Assembly: GCA_022749755.1 (NCBI GenBank) | Contig: CM040453.1 | Location: 11,231,368 to 11,295,367 of the forward strand | Reading direction: 5' to 3' | Length of the DNA: 64,000 bases | Source of the DNA: Azadirachta indica | Lineage: Eukaryota > Streptophyta > Magnoliopsida > Sapindales > Meliaceae | Part shown: piece by piece, positions 11,145 through 24,097 of the stretch | How positions within the stretch are numbered: the first letter of the stretch is position 1 | Layout: each line of letters begins with the position of its first letter | Notes under the pieces: model-generated | The model's input: the letters and a program-made list of their open reading frames with translations, nothing else | What the model was told of the DNA's origin: nothing | Databases searched by the model: none | Made by a program: the position numbers and the translations under genes

Positions 11145-13402
11145 TAAAAATTTTAGAAATAAAATATAATTTATTTAAATTTAGATGTTAATAATAAATT
11201 TGAACTAATTTATATGCTAAAATGATCCTAAACTTCTTCTTTTACTTTCTTATGATAATTTAGCATGTAATAATCATTTTTTTTTTAGAAAATGCATGGA
11301 ATATTTTATCTATTATATATTTAAAAATTATATTATTTTCATTTACACAATAGTAAATTTACTTGACATATTACAATTTATTTTTTTATCATAAAATAAC
11401 TATTCAAATTTCCCCAATTCATTGCAAATATTTTAATTTAAATAAGGGATATTTCTATACACCCTCTTGAGTTTTGAAAGACACTAGATGTTTTATCCAA
11501 ATTAGAATGTTAACAATAAGTTAAAAAAAATCTAAATTACTTTGCAAGAAAAAGACTGGGTTAGGAGTATTTATAAAATATTAAAAAGAAAAATTAAAAT
11601 TTCAGATAAAACAAAGACAATAGATTATATTTGTGAATTAGATTTGGTATTGTGCTAATAATGGAATGGATAAATAGATATACTTTTATATTCTTATTTA
11701 ATAGTTTAATTTAATTTTGATTAAAAACTTTTAAAAAATTTTTGATTATCTTTATTTTTAATAAATTTAATATGAATTTATATAAATCATGTACTTAATA
11801 ATTTCTTAAGAAAAGACAATGAAAATAATATAACTTTAATTATATATTATATATATTAAATAAAACATGTATATATGTTTTATTTAAAATTCTTATGGTG
11901 ATTATATACTAAATTATAATCAATAAATTTAATAAAAAAAAAGAGGTTTAAGGACATTTTAGCATATAGTTTATTCAAATTTATATTGTGAGTATTTTGA
12001 TTTAAATAAATTATGTTTTTATTTCTAAAATTTTTAAAGTAATAAAATTTTTTTAGTTCAACATTTGAGTGTCTAATATATAGGGATGACAACAGGTTGG
12101 ATATAAGCCGAAGACACCAATCCTTAAACCAGGACTAAATTAAAAACAAAAAGAAAGCCCAAACTCAATCCATTCCAACTTTTGTCAAAAAAGAGCTAGG
12201 CTGGGCATTAGTGCTAGAAGTAACAATGAGTAAATTATTAATCATCAAAAAATTATATTCTATTTTTATTATTTTATTTAGATTTATGAATTAAAATAAT
12301 AATATTCAAATAAGTTAAACTAACGAAAATAAAGTTTAGGGTTATCTTTTTATTTTCTCAAAACTTAGAGGAGTATCTAACACAACTTAAAATCGAGGAG
12401 TTGTGAAATATTTTCATAAAATTCATAAGATATGTAAGAATAGCTCTTAATTATATAATACATGGTTGAATAGTTCTACAATGTCATCACCCTAATGCGG
12501 TAGGATTGTTCTACTTAAAACATTTTCATGTAATTAATGCTTAATTATGCATTTTATATTCAAAATCAACTATTCAATGTATTTATAAATGATAAAGAAA
12601 AACTTCTATGTAAAGTAAGAACCCCTTAATCTAGACCATATATGTAAATTCTCAATATAGGGCAAATTTCCACATCTTATAAAATGCAAATGTAGTATAA
12701 ATCAAAGTTGTTTAAATTAGTTTAGCATTTATTTATATCAATTTGTAATTTAAAAATATGAACGTTCTTGAAAAGAATTAATCTTATTATTCTAATATTA
12801 AATTATATGACTAGAGTGGGAAAAGAATATATGAATACTAATAAGTTAGGCTAAAATAACATTTTAATTTCATTGGTTTCAAAACTTTCTATGTAGACAG
12901 TTTATTCATTTTTCTATTGCAATTGCAATAATGCCTTCTTAATTATAAATTATTTTAGAAGTAAATATATTGTATTACTTTTATTTCTGTCTAAATTCAC
13001 ATATTAAAGGAGGGATATGGGTGGAGTTTTAAAAATAATAACATCACAGTGAACATTGGACAGTTACGTTAATATCTATCATTTTCTAATCTTAATTTTT
13101 TATTGGTTAACCTTAAAATAATTTGCAGCCAGAAATATATTAATTTCTAACTATGTTTTCAAGTCATAAGAAATTGAGGTACATAAAAGCAATAAAAAAA
13201 AGAAGAGTATTATTTAATTTTCAATGTAAATAATTTTTTTAAAATTAATTTTAGGATTTGATGATTATATGCGAATATATTTAAAATTATATTTGATGAT
13301 AAAATTACTTATTTAAAAATTTGTTTGCTCAAATTTGCTTTTTTGCATTCAAGTAGCACCTCAATTTATGTCTAATAACTTTATGTTGCATAAATTTTGT
13401 AG
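11145..13402 (+). other. Rest of intron between N-terminal exons of unit 1
   Basis: AT-rich intron sequence with no ORF worth reporting. From about 12080 there is a piece beginning 'tagggatgacaaca' that has a counterpart at the same relative place in unit 2 (about 30478), so it predates the duplication. Its right end was not resolved. The stretch 12745-13400 aligns with 30835-31470 of unit 2. Confidence 0.45.
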
Positions 13403-13510
13403 GGTTACCACAAACACCGTCCACTGAATTGAAAGAAGATAATGATGTTGAAAAACTAGAATCAGTAAAACATGAAGTTCAGATTGATGGTCCATCAAAT
13501 CTTACACCTG
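13403..13510 (+). CDS. Unit 1, second N-terminal motif exon
   Basis: Acceptor TTTTGTAG|GGTTACC and donor CCTG|GTATGT bound this exon. It encodes KEDNDVEKLESVKHEVQI and then a Pro/Ser-rich end, a diverged repeat of the first coding exon. Length is 108 bases, phase 1 at both ends, so it is a symmetric exon and can be skipped or added in frame. Confidence 0.7.
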
Positions 13511-16500
13511 GTATGTATTTTGCTATTGCATAATATCTCTTTTACTCTTATTTGATTATACATGCATATTTAGCAATGTAAGAAAAATTTTTTATCCATC
13601 TTTTATTAGGTTATGTAGGACAAGTTTGAGATCATTATAACTCATAAGATAATTGATTCTTAACTAAAATATTTCAGACTGAGTTTGAAAGTATTGCACT
13701 TGCTGTTGAAGCCCAATCACGATTTTGTTTGACCAATTTTATGGTTATTGTATAATAACATTTTCGTTGTTACATTTATTAAAATAATAAATTGGCATAA
13801 TTTTCACAATTTTAATATATATATATATATATATTTTTACTATCACAATTTTAGGAGTTTAATATGTACTCACTAGGGATGGTAAAAATCCTGCAAGGTT
13901 TGGGAGTTCGACCTGGCCTAGCCTATTTAAGTCCAAGATCGGATACACATTTTATAAGAAAATTGAAAAAGGGTCAGGTTAGGATCATCCCTATTTTAAA
14001 AAATGGTCGGGGACAAGGTTCGGCCCCTACGTCGGCCTCTCTCTCTATTCCCCACAACAAATTCAATTTTTTTAATTAATTACAAATACATCTATCTTAT
14101 TTAATTAATGATTATGAAAGTTAATATTGTATATTTTAATTAATCAAATCCATCATAAAATTTTAAACTTTTCTAATTTAATTAATTAAGTCATTTATAA
14201 AATTTTACAATTTTTTAATTTAATTAATTTTTAAAATTTTTGAAATTCATTTTCTTAAGAAAGAAATTTGCCAAAATAATCGGCAACTAAAAAAATGAAA
14301 AACTTGAATAATTGAAACAATAATTATTGATAGAATAAAAATAATTTAATTGATATCAAACAAAATAATTAATTTATAGTCAATAAATTAATTTTTTATA
14401 TATAATAGTATAATATTAATAAAGACCAAAAAAAAAAAAAACCTCGAACATTTTACTTCCTTTTTCATATTTCATTTCCTCATTTATCAAGTAACATATT
14501 TTTCCACAAAATTGTTAAGAAACATAAAATTCTAAAATTGATTTAACATATTTTTTTAACTTTTTATCAACTCTATTAATAACTGGATCATAATTTATTA
14601 ATAAATTTATTTATATTAAACTTACACTTATATTTGAAATAAAATAATTCAAAATAAATAATTATATTATTTATTTATTTAGATTAATAAAAAATTAAAG
14701 TAAATGTATTAATTAGATTTGATATTTTATTTTAACAAAATTAATATAAATTGTAATATTTCATATAAGTTATCTCAATCAAATGAATGATTCTTGTCAA
14801 TTACTTTATTTTATAAAAAATCAAATATTTATTTTTATTACATCATTTTCATGGTATGTGAATGGTGATTTTATGTATAAAAAGTAATTTGTATTATTAT
14901 TACTATTATAAAAAGATATAAAATCTTTAATTTGATGAAAAATTAAAAATTGAAAATTTTAATACTAATAATAAGTTAAAAATTGATAATTATGGAAACT
15001 AACTTTTGTTGAATATTTAGTGGATATTGAAGGAATAGTTAAAAAATAAATAAATAAATAAATAAAGGGATAATAATTGTTGGATCTTTAATTTTTAAAT
15101 TAAATGTAAAATAACCACTCAAATTGAAATTATTTGTCAATAAGATCCTTTTATGTTATCGTTCATTCTTGACCTTTGTAAAATGACATAGGTATCCTTA
15201 TTCACAAATAAATTTATATATATATATATTTTTAATTCTATTTTTTTTATAAAAGAATTATAAGACATAAAATATAATATAATAAAAATAAAAAAATAAT
15301 TAATATCAGGGGACAGGCAGGGGACAGGCCATGATTTGGTTTTATAATTGTGTGTTTGAAAATTCTATGAATTTAAAAAACAGAATATGTTTGTTAAATT
15401 TTGGTACTAATTAAAGTATTATAATGATGTATAATGACCACAATGTTCAGAATATAATAAAATCAAGATATAAGTTAGAGAAATTTAGTACTAAAGTTTT
15501 AAACGTACCTGAAGAAATTAATACTCTCACATTTTTTTTATTCAAGCATTTACTTCATTTGTATTATGCTTGCTTGTTACGTGTACAATACAATTTGGTT
15601 TGTCTTACTATTAAGTTATAATTATCGAGCAGAATTTAATCAATTTTACGATCTCTAGCACTTCAAATTCTTAAAAAAGTATACAACAGGTTTATCTATC
15701 TTTTATCTAAAATTTAAATGGATGTGAAATATAAATAAATTGATTTGATAATTTTGAATAATATATTTGTTATTTGTTTATTACGTATAAATATCAATAT
15801 TTAAAAATTGATAATTTTATTTATTAATATCCTTCTAAAAGATTAAATAGACTTTATATATTAAGAAATAAATAAATTTTATAAAATATTTTAGTTTATT
15901 ATAATTTAAAATTTTATTTTAATTTCAAACTTTATATTAAAAATTTTAAATTATTTTATTCACATATAATTACCAAAATTTTTACTGTTAAAATTAAAAA
16001 TAAACATCTTTAAAATATTTGAACCGCGAAAGTTTGACTATATTCGGGCTTCATATTAAAACAATAAATGTCCATAAATTTTTTAATAAAAGTGTTATTG
16101 CTATGTAAAATTTGTTCTTTAATTTCTTGCTTGCTACGACTTGACAGCGTATATGAGATGTTGGCACTTAAGATTGTATCGAGCTGCCCATAGAGACTGG
16201 GTCAGAGCATTGGTTATCTTTGACAATACTTCAACTGGGATTAATAATTTGATTTATTGATATTCTTATAAAAATTAAAATAAATTCTATATATTAAGAA
16301 ATAAATAAATTTTAAAAAAATGATTTAGTTTATTAAAATTTAAAATTTATTTAGATTTTAAACTTTATGTCACAAATTTTTAAATTTATTCTATTCATAC
16401 ATAATTACCAAATTTTTAGTGTTAAAATTAAAAACAAACATCTCCACAATATTATTACTGAAGCTTGGCTATATTCAGATTTCATATTAAAAAAATAAAT

Positions 16501-16736
16501 GGCCATAAATTTTTTAATAAAAGGGTTTTACGATATTTTATTTATTTTTGTAATATAAAATCCACACGCAAACACACACACACATATATATATTTTTCAT
16601 TTATTATCATTTTCGGGTAAATATTTCATATATAACGTGAATATGTATGCATATACACAATATATAATATAAACAGTAAAATGTTATTGATATGTAAAAT
16701 TCCTTCTTGAATTTCTTGCTTGCTAAGACTTGACAG
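13511..16736 (+). other. Long intron 3 of unit 1
   Basis: About 3.2 kb without genes. The part 13870-15300 has a shorter counterpart in unit 4 (about 51370-52130). It opens with G-rich degenerate sequence (13875-14060) and is then strongly AT-rich. The part 15300-16736 aligns with 41740-42690 of unit 3. A second partial copy of the ankyrin exon 5' region lies at about 16130-16220 ('cttgacagcgtatatgagatg...'), which is an exon relic. Confidence 0.5.
16139..16260 (+). pseudogene. Relic of the start of the main ankyrin exon
   Basis: The acceptor-like 'acttgacag' is followed by sequence resembling the first ~80 bases of the ankyrin exon ('..atgagatgttggcacttaagattgtatcgagctgcc', compare 33065-33110). 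Similarity stops within about 100 bases. The upstream and downstream sequences (15870-16100 and 16260-16480) resemble each other, so a small tandem duplication of the intron end plus exon start created it. Confidence 0.6.
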
Positions 16737-17213
16737 AGGATAGGAGATTTCTGCACCTAAAAGTGTATAGAAATGCCCTGGATGGATTATGGCCAAGTTC
16801 AATGGACATAATCCTTGGACCTAATTCAAATATCACAGCTAGGGATAGGATCACAAAGCAAGGGGACACTGCTCTCCACGTTGCTGTTGCTGCAAACCAC
16901 ACTCGTTTTGTTAAAAGGCTGGTGAAGAGCTTCACTGAAGCAGAGGATTTAGCTATTAAGAATAATGTTTGAAAAACAGCTTTACATTATGCTGCATCAT
17001 CTGGCAATTTGGAACTTCTCAAACTCATGATTGAGAGGAATAAAGATTTGGTAATGATTCGAGACGAAGACGAGATGTTACCACTTCACATAGCAGCTCT
17101 ATCAGGCCATAAAGAGATCGTACCCTTCCTTTGTCCGCTGTCTAATCTCGACGCCTTAAATAACAAGGATAAGATTGAATTGCTTGTGGCCTTGATAAAC
17201 AGCGATTTATACG
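16737..17213 (+). pseudogene. Unit 1, main N-terminal ankyrin exon with in-frame TGA
   Basis: Acceptor TTGACAG|AGG and donor TATACG|GTAAGT, both conserved in all units. The exon carries two to three ankyrin repeats with the hallmark boxes GDTALHVAVAANH, TALHYAASSGNLEL and LPLHIAALSGH. TGA at 16970-16972 replaces the Gly codon seen in the three other units, and the next codon is also changed (AAA for AAT). Confidence 0.8.
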
Positions 17214-17334
17214 GTAAGTAGTATCAACTACTGTTAGTAAGGGCTGAATAGATTTGACTATATATATATATATATGTATATAATTCGTTTGCATATATGA
17301 TGATGGTATGTAATTAATTGTTGTCCGTGCCCAG

Positions 17335-17529
17335 GTGTGGCGTGGGAATTGTATTGTGCTTATGAAGGCTTAGCCGTTTGTCGTAATAGAAAAGGGGAGA
17401 CAGCGTTGCATGCCTTGGCTCGAAAGCCCACGGTATCTTCTAACTGGAGCAAAAAAGGTCGACATCAAGATCGGCAAGGAATTAAATTCCTTCTAGATTA
17501 TTATGTCGAGAGGCTCTTGATCAAATTGA
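17335..17529 (+). CDS. Unit 1, middle exon (linker with ankyrin-like box)
   Basis: Acceptor CCCAG|GTGTGG and donor TTGA|GTAAGT. The exon encodes LAVCRNRKGETALHALARK, the ankyrin-type box that follows the first repeat block in this family, and then a charged linker. The other units have Asp-Val at the start; this copy has Gly-Val. Phase 1 at both ends. Confidence 0.65.
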
Positions 17530-18762
17530 GTAAGTTTCAATTCCTTTTAATTAGCTTATCTTTATGGCATCTCAGTATGCTTTGGTTAGTTATATATGTT
17601 GCTGTCTTTTCAATCTAGAAATTAATTAATTTACACAAGTTTTCCTTTGAAGCTGTCCAACCTTTTCCTTTAGGCCCTTGAAATTTTTTGAAAACATGGA
17701 TTTCTCTGATATTCTTAAATTTTGGTATATATATATATATATATATATTATTTTAAAACTTTCTATATCCCACCAAAATATACTCATTTGTTTTACCTAA
17801 CATCATTTTTTTTATAAAAATATATATATTTATAACATATAGTGATCAACCTAAATTAAACTTTATTAATATTATTTTCCTAAAAAATATTGAAGTCAAT
17901 TTGTTTTAGTACAAAATAATTATTCGTTGTTTTAGTTTCATAAATATTCCTTAAAACAACCTTTTACGTCTCTTTTGGCTACAACAAAAGTGCAAATTTT
18001 TTTAATGATTAATAAGATTTTGAAATAAATAATTTTATTCATTTCATGATTAGGTGATAATTATAACCCAAAAACAAACCTTGCATACGTCGTAAACTAC
18101 AAAAAATATCAAAATCATTAATTTATTGTACTCAATGCATCTCCCATCTAGGAGTGCATTGATATTTAAGCCAAAATATTTTATATACAACTAAAAGAAT
18201 TATTCTTCAAATAATTATAGAACATTTCAGTGCTTATATTTTTTTAATTATCTTTTATTTTTTACATGACACCTTTTATAATATATTTTTGAAGAAACTC
18301 TTTATATTTCTCACTTTTGAATTTCTACATATTAACTTCATTTTTTTAAAGTTAGTTGAATATTTTAACTAAATATATTTTAATTATTTTTCATAGATTT
18401 TTATTTCATATAATGTAATCGAATATATTTTTATAGAATTAATATAAAAACTTATTGTTCACATAATAATTTTTTGCGAATCCTAGAATTTGAATTGGTA
18501 CAAATTAGTTAGCACATTTATATAATAATTGCACTTATTATATTACTTTAAGAGATTTATTAGTTAAATATAAATAAACTTATATATATTTATACATACA
18601 TATATGCGTCTGTGTAATATTATCATTTTTATAAGTAGCCCCTCTAAGAAAATCACATTATGGATACAAAATATCATTGTAGTGAATATGAGTGTCTCGT
18701 CATATCATAAAAAACTTTTTAATTAACTTTGGCTTCGAAAAAAAAAAAAAAAAAACTTGCAG
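17530..18762 (+). other. Intron 5 of unit 1
   Basis: About 1.2 kb of AT-rich sequence colinear with the same intron of units 2 to 4, with no ORF. It includes TA microsatellites near 17728-17750. The acceptor is odd: a run of 18 A residues (18738-18755) sits six bases upstream of the CAG|, where a polypyrimidine tract would be expected. Confidence 0.6.
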
Positions 18763-19202
18763 ATTTACCTGTCAAGAGCTGGATGAGATCTCTAGATGCG
18801 TTGGGACCTATAATGCTAATTCAAGGTATCTGGAACGAATTCACAAGTTTAGATGACAATAAGATTTCAGAACTAATTAAGACACCTTGGCCACTAATAT
18901 TTGTGGCTGCGGCGAATGGAAATTTTAAATTTCTCAAGATACTTATTGATAACTATCCCGATATTATACGAGAAGTTGACAGTAATAATTACAGCATATT
19001 TCATATTGCTGTTTTGAATCGTCAGGAAAATGTTTTCAAACTTATTTATGATATTGGTCCAATTAAAGATATGATAGTTTCATTACGAGATAAAAAGAAT
19101 AATACCATATTACATTTAGTTGGAATGCCAACACCACTAAATCATCTTAAAGTTGTACCTGGAGCAACTCTTCAAATGCAACGGGAGGTATTGTGGTTTA
19201 AG
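18763..19202 (+). CDS. Unit 1, second ankyrin exon
   Basis: This exon encodes TPWPLIFVAAANGNFKFLK, EVDSNNYSIFHIAVLNRQE and NNTILHLVG, the membrane-proximal ankyrin repeats that precede PGG in this family. It is open throughout and ends with WFK at donor TTTAAG|GTGAGC, phase 0. The frame matches the PGG exon. Confidence 0.75.
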
Positions 19203-19281
19203 GTGAGCCTTTACTTAGACCATTCTCTCTTCTTTCTTTTTCGTAATTGAGGATATGTGTCATGGTATTAAATGAATGTAG

Positions 19282-19851
19282 GAAGTGAGTAAGATTGTGC
19301 CGCCATCATATGCTGAAGCTGAAAACGAAGACGGGAAAACTCCTCGAGATTTGTTTCTTGAGAGTCATAAAGATTTAAAAACACAGGGCGAAAAATGGAT
19401 GAAAGACACAGCAAATTCATGCATGGTTGTGGCAACACTAGTTGCCACTGTGGTTTTTGCCGCTGCTTTCACCGTACCAGGGGGCAATAAAGAAGATACA
19501 GGGTCTCCCCATTTCCTCAGAAAGGTTTCCTTTATAATTTTTGCCATATCAGATGCAGTGTCCTTAATATTCTCCTCAGTCTCAATACTTAGCTTCTTAT
19601 CAATCCTTACTTCCAATTACGAGGAAGAAGACTTCTTTTCCGTTTTACCCAAGAATCTAGTTGTTGGAATTACATCACTTTTCTTGTCAATAGCATCAAT
19701 GATGGTTGTCTTTTGCGCAACTTCTTTTATCGTTTTTAACGGCGGAACGCTAGCGGTTCCTATTCTTATTACTGTCCTTGCTTCTATACCAGTCATATTT
19801 TTCATTCGGAAACATTACCGCTTCTTTGTTAAGGCAGGTTATACCTTCTGA
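19282..19851 (+). CDS. Unit 1, PGG-domain exon
   Basis: Acceptor ATGTAG|GAAGTG; stop TGA at 19849-19851. The PGG domain begins at EKWMKDTANSCMVVATL, and the signature TVPGG is followed by three more hydrophobic segments (VSFIIFAISDAV.., SLFLSIASMMVVF.., ILITVLASIPVIFF). This gives four transmembrane helices and a short basic tail with RKHYRFF. It is intact in this copy. Confidence 0.8.
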   Translation, partial: EVSKIVPPSYAEAENEDGKTPRDLFLESHKDLKTQGEKWMKDTANSCMVVATLVATVVFAAAFTVPGGNKEDTGSPHFLRKVSFIIFAISDAVSLIFSSVSILSFLSILTSNYEEEDFFSVLPKNLVVGITSLFLSIASMMVVFCATSFIVFNGGTLAVPILITVLASIPVIFFIRKHYRFFVKAGYTF

Positions 19852-21750
19852 TCATTGGTCTCTCTACTTTCTTCTCCGTTGATTGCCGCTGTTTGTTTGG
19901 GTTCTGGGTTCTGTTCTGGTTCTGCAGTTAGTTTTTGCTTATGCTGCTGCTGGCTTTGTCAAGATGTTGGAGTCAATGTTTGGTGTTATTTGTAGCTATG
20001 GTATTTGGTGTTGCTGTATAAATTTATTATATTCCTTTCCCACTTTGCATTTTGGATGCTGGTATTAATTATTCTCTCTTTTTTATTTTTAAGATATAAA
20101 TCTCGGTACCTCTGCCTAAGAAAAAACCAAGATTTCACCTATTGATCTCTTGTTTTCTTTTCTATGTATAAATTAACATTCTCTGTTTGCAAAAATTGTT
20201 CTAGTGGATTTCTGTTAGGATTATCTATCCTTTTTTTTTTTTTTGGTTCTTCTAAATAATATTCGACATTTTAAATTTTCACCCCAACTATGACCCCAAT
20301 TATCAAGTAGGTGATAAAATGGTGTGTGATAAATGTCCACTATTTACTTGAGTCGAAGAATTTTAATCTATCGTAATTAATTCGAATCTAAGCTAGTATT
20401 TCAGATAATGTGGTATCCATAAAGTGGTCATCAAAAAATTTGAGAAATTACCAATTCAACTGGGTTCAAAATTTTCAACCTAATTTAATTCAAAAGAAAT
20501 TGACAATTATATTTACATTATTTTTTTTATTTTGATTTAATGATTTTTCTCTTAATTTTTCAAAATTTTGAGATTGGAAAAATGAAAGCTAAAGGGATTC
20601 GAACCTTTTGCACTCAGCGTTTTCATACTTTTCAGGTTTTCAGTTAAAAAAAACAAATACTACCTACAAATTAATTTCAGTTTATACTACTATAAAATAT
20701 ATGTAAAACACCCATGTTAGTTTCTAACGTTGCCACTTACGCAGTCTTGTATCAGATTTCAAGATTTTTCAATTGATTTTAGCTATTCTTTTACAAATTT
20801 ATAATTTCACTCTTGTTGTGTGATGTGAATTTGGGTCAAATTTACGTTTCGACTGTAAGTCTAATTGTTTGTTTGGTTTGATTTTTTTATTTGTTAAAAG
20901 AATTTTTTTAATATTAAAAATATTTTTAAAATTTTTTAATGTAGTTTACTTGAAACTAAAAAAGAATTTTTTGATAATTTAAAAGACTGTTTTCTTTTAC
21001 TAAAAAATGCTTAAAATTTAAATTTTTAATTGTGAATTTTTTTTTTTACTTTTTAAAAAGGTGAGATTATTAAAATACTTTTATTTTATTTTAAAAATTT
21101 TATATTATTTTTTTAAATAAAAATATTAAAAACTTGTTTAAAATTATTATTAAAATTTTTTCAAAATGTTATTTCTAACAAACAAATAATTAATAAAATT
21201 TTGTCAAAAACTCTAATTTTTAGAAGTTATATTAGTAAAAAGTTTAATTCAAATAGCTTTATTTCAAAAGTTGAATTTAATGGATCCTAATTCTAAATGA
21301 CTCCTCGTCATTACATTTTTTCATTAATTTTTGTTAATTTCTTCTGAATTACAATTTTACTACTTATGGACAATCTAAACCCAACTTAGATTTTTGCAAT
21401 AATTTTAGTCAATTTCTTTTGTGAATTTAAAGTGAATAAAATGAGACACAAATTTTGAAAATTTGGTCAGGTAGATTTATTAGAGAGTAAAAAATACTCA
21501 TTAAACTCTTAATTTCTTAATCGAATAACTCTTAAAACCCTATAAAATAATAATGAACTATAAAAAATAATTGTTAGATCTCTAAAACTAAATAAAAATA
21601 AATATAATAATTTTTTTATTTATTCTATAATATATTAATAAGATAATTTTTTTTAAAATTAGGGGTAAATAATAATATCTTAAATTAAAAAATAATTGAA
21701 AAGGTTTGATTATTTTGCAAAATTTCCCTTTATAATTAGCATGCCCAAAC
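19852..21750 (+). other. 3' UTR and downstream flank of unit 1
   Basis: The flank is colinear with those of units 3 and 4. The early part (to about 20100) is pyrimidine-rich and probably transcribed 3' UTR. Further on there are poly-T/AT-rich blocks with no ORF. This shared flank joins the ankyrin gene to the YCF20 5' end in all complete units. Confidence 0.5.
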
Positions 21751-24010
21751 ATACTTTGATTTTTATGTCCATGCTGGATATTATTACTATCCAATTTTAT
21801 GTTTTCCCTTTCCTGAGTTCACCGCTTTGTTTCTGAGCCATAACTAGTCTCTCTTGCTCTTCTTCTCTGCCTGCGACTGTGATGGCTTTACATTAGCGAA
21901 AAGTCTCGAATTTTCACTGCTAATTGAAGGTCGGTGTCTCCGAGTTCTTCATTTTTGATCTCATTTCGTTGTATTTGTAAGTTAATAGAGAAGAGGGAGA
22001 GAGAAATATTGAAGCTGTATCAGAATGTAATTCTCTGCATTCATAATTTCTCACTCATTTTTTATTTCTTAAGACTCGTAAACCACGATTTTCATGATTT
22101 AGGTATGGAGATTTTACATGAAAGTGTCCAGATTTTTCTTTGTTTTCCTTTTATAATCTATTTTGCTGAAGTTGTGGAACGGGCTATTCTATGTTTCAAT
22201 TTTCATTTGTTTTCCTTTTATAATCTATGTTTGCCTTTGATTTTCTATTCCTCTGTTTTTGCTATCTGGGTTCTTCAGAATACTTTATCTTGTTTTCAAA
22301 ATTATTTTCTTGAATTTTGGTTTTATCTTGTAGTTGATTCTACAGTTTTATATTTTACTATAAATATATACAATTAGTGTCCAAAAATTAAGTGATAATT
22401 GTACATCGTGTGTGAAAATCATTATTGGTTTTTGTTGGAAAGCTGTACAGAATATAAAAATCTCACCAAAATTGTTTAAATGGACTCAAGTTAAAGGAAT
22501 GGTAAGGCATTTGAGAATGTGGAGCATTCAATTCCTAAGCATAACCCGAGATTGTTTTGAGAAATCTTATCTCCAATGCTTAAGTTTATATTAGTCCATT
22601 GTTCTGTTTTATAAAGACTTACATTATGTAAACCTTTTGGGTGAAATCTGCTGTTAATAAACCACTATTTTGGAAGTAAACCTTTAGTATGTAAACACGT
22701 GCTCTACGATTATGCCACCTTTTGGTGTCCTAGTAACGGTACGTATCCAACTAATTATGAGAAATGCTGAGCTCCTTAACTTTGGCAATTGAAGTTCCTC
22801 ATAGGCTTAACTATAAGGGCCGCCTAATTTGCTCCATTCTGATTTCATTCTAGTGGTAGCATGTAACAATGATGTAGTAATTTGGTAACCATATTTTGGG
22901 GCCATTTTTAAAGCTTCAAGTGGCCAAACTCTTTGTGCATTCCAAGTAGAAAGTCCTGCAGTTGTTGATTGGTGTTTTCTGTTTTTATGATTGGCCAACG
23001 CCATGATCTAAGTTATAATACCAATTGAGAATTTGATGGAGACTTTGATACCACCTATTAAAGCATATTTTATGGCAAAACTGACCCCTATGCTTAGAGA
23101 TAATGCTCTAGTGATTTCTGTTTTAGTTCGGAAAAAGCATATATTATGTTGAAAATGATTATATCTAAAACTTGTTTTTATTGATCCAAGTAAAGCCTGC
23201 ATATCATGACAATTTACATTCCAGGTTTGGTGGTCTTTTAGATAGCAGGGTGATAAAATTTTGAAATTTTTCGGTGCTTTCTGATCTGTATTGCATTTCA
23301 TTCGTTGTAGCTTGTTCCTGAACATCATCCAAATTGTTTAGCATCACATTAAGTTTCAATGAATTGCTAATTCTGTGTTACTTTCAGCACTAATTTGTTT
23401 GAGAACTTTGGTGTTTAGCACTGGCAATTTGATGAATGTCCAGGCACTCTAAATTTAGACAGATTTTATAATTAGCATGAGTTTCACTAATGATAGCCTA
23501 GTAATTGTCAATCTGAAGAAGAATTGAGGTTTAAGCATTAGGCATATTGAAGATTTGTACACTAAAGTCTGTATATAATTTTCTAGTTTGATCTTACATT
23601 ATTATTAGTTATTGCTATGAACTGACTTCCACCTCATTACATTGGTTTCTTAAGTTTATATGCGTGTAGTTGATGGCCTCTCAATTGGGAGCAGTTGCCG
23701 CTGCAGTCAAGTTTATCAATACTGGAGAGTGACATCTTGGAAAGTTCTTGTATAAGGCTTCGAACTTGTGCTTACCAAAAGTGGAAAAGTGTACCTAGCA
23801 CTAGCGAGCAGGGTTCAAAGATTGGATCAAAGTCTGCTGCTTTTCTTAGAAAGAGGTAATTTTAAAAACTTTTTTCAACATTTTTGGGTCTAAGGCCTTC
23901 TGATTTCATGTGAACAATCACAAATTAATCTTCTAGAGACGAACTTCAAACCCCAGTATACGACTTGAGCTGTCCAAACATGTTTCTTCGTAACTCATTG
24001 ATGAGGAGGA
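21751..24010 (+). pseudogene. Truncated YCF20-like copy 1 (exons 1 and 2 only)
   Basis: This is a partial copy of the 58.9-61.2 kb part of the intact YCF20-like gene. The non-coding exon 1 ends at 21929 (TTGAAG|GTCGGT). The long intron is colinear with the intact gene. Exon 2 (ATG at 23673, donor AAGAG|GTAATT after 23855) is 183 bases instead of 182. The extra base shifts the frame so that TGA arrives at 23730-23732 after 19 codons. Similarity ends near 24005, before exon 3, so the conserved membrane domain is missing. It could not make a YCF20 protein. Confidence 0.75.
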
Positions 24011-24097
24011 AATAAATCTGAGTGAGTTAAATTTTGGAAAACATAAATATCGTTCTGTTTATAATTGAGTCTAATGGCGAAGAGATGTGCAAGACAG

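Larger units (their letters stand above)
10114..19851 (+). pseudogene. Ankyrin-repeat/PGG-domain membrane protein, unit 1 (nonsense codon)
   Basis: The family (ITN1/ACD6-like) has cytosolic ankyrin repeats followed by a four-helix membrane PGG domain (PF13962). Arabidopsis members act in cell death, defence and salt responses. Coding exons: 10114-10210 (ATG at 10114), 13403-13510, 16737-17213, 17335-17529, 18763-19202 and 19282-19851. Phases agree at every junction, and the total of 1887 bases makes 629 codons. One codon is TGA (16970-16972), where the other units have GGA (Gly) in 'VGNTALHYAASSG'. The product would end after about 145 residues, inside the ankyrin block, while everything downstream stays open. 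The start is chosen because it opens the conserved N-terminal motif exon right after a good acceptor. It is probably a recent pseudogene or a truncated protein gene. Introns 3 and 5 are long (3.2 and 1.2 kb). Confidence 0.75.

Noticed and set aside
13864..14079. 71-codon ORF in intron 3 of unit 1
   Set aside because: Lies in degenerate G-rich repeat sequence shared with 51.4 kb, where it is not open.
19365..19805. Minus-strand ORFs opposite the PGG exons (also at 45595, 57067, 57319, 35692)
   Set aside because: They recur because the coding strand is conserved; they are shadows of the PGG exon with no independent signals.
20580..20620. tRNA-like T-arm: minus strand reads GGTTCGAATCC
   Set aside because: No acceptor stem, anticodon arm or D arm could be matched around it; the phrase is part of the repeated 3' flank and is mutated at 47.27 kb.
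21934..22594. ORFs in the YCF20-like intron copies (also 59280-59582)
   Set aside because: The corresponding intron regions of the three copies do not keep the frame, so they are not genes.
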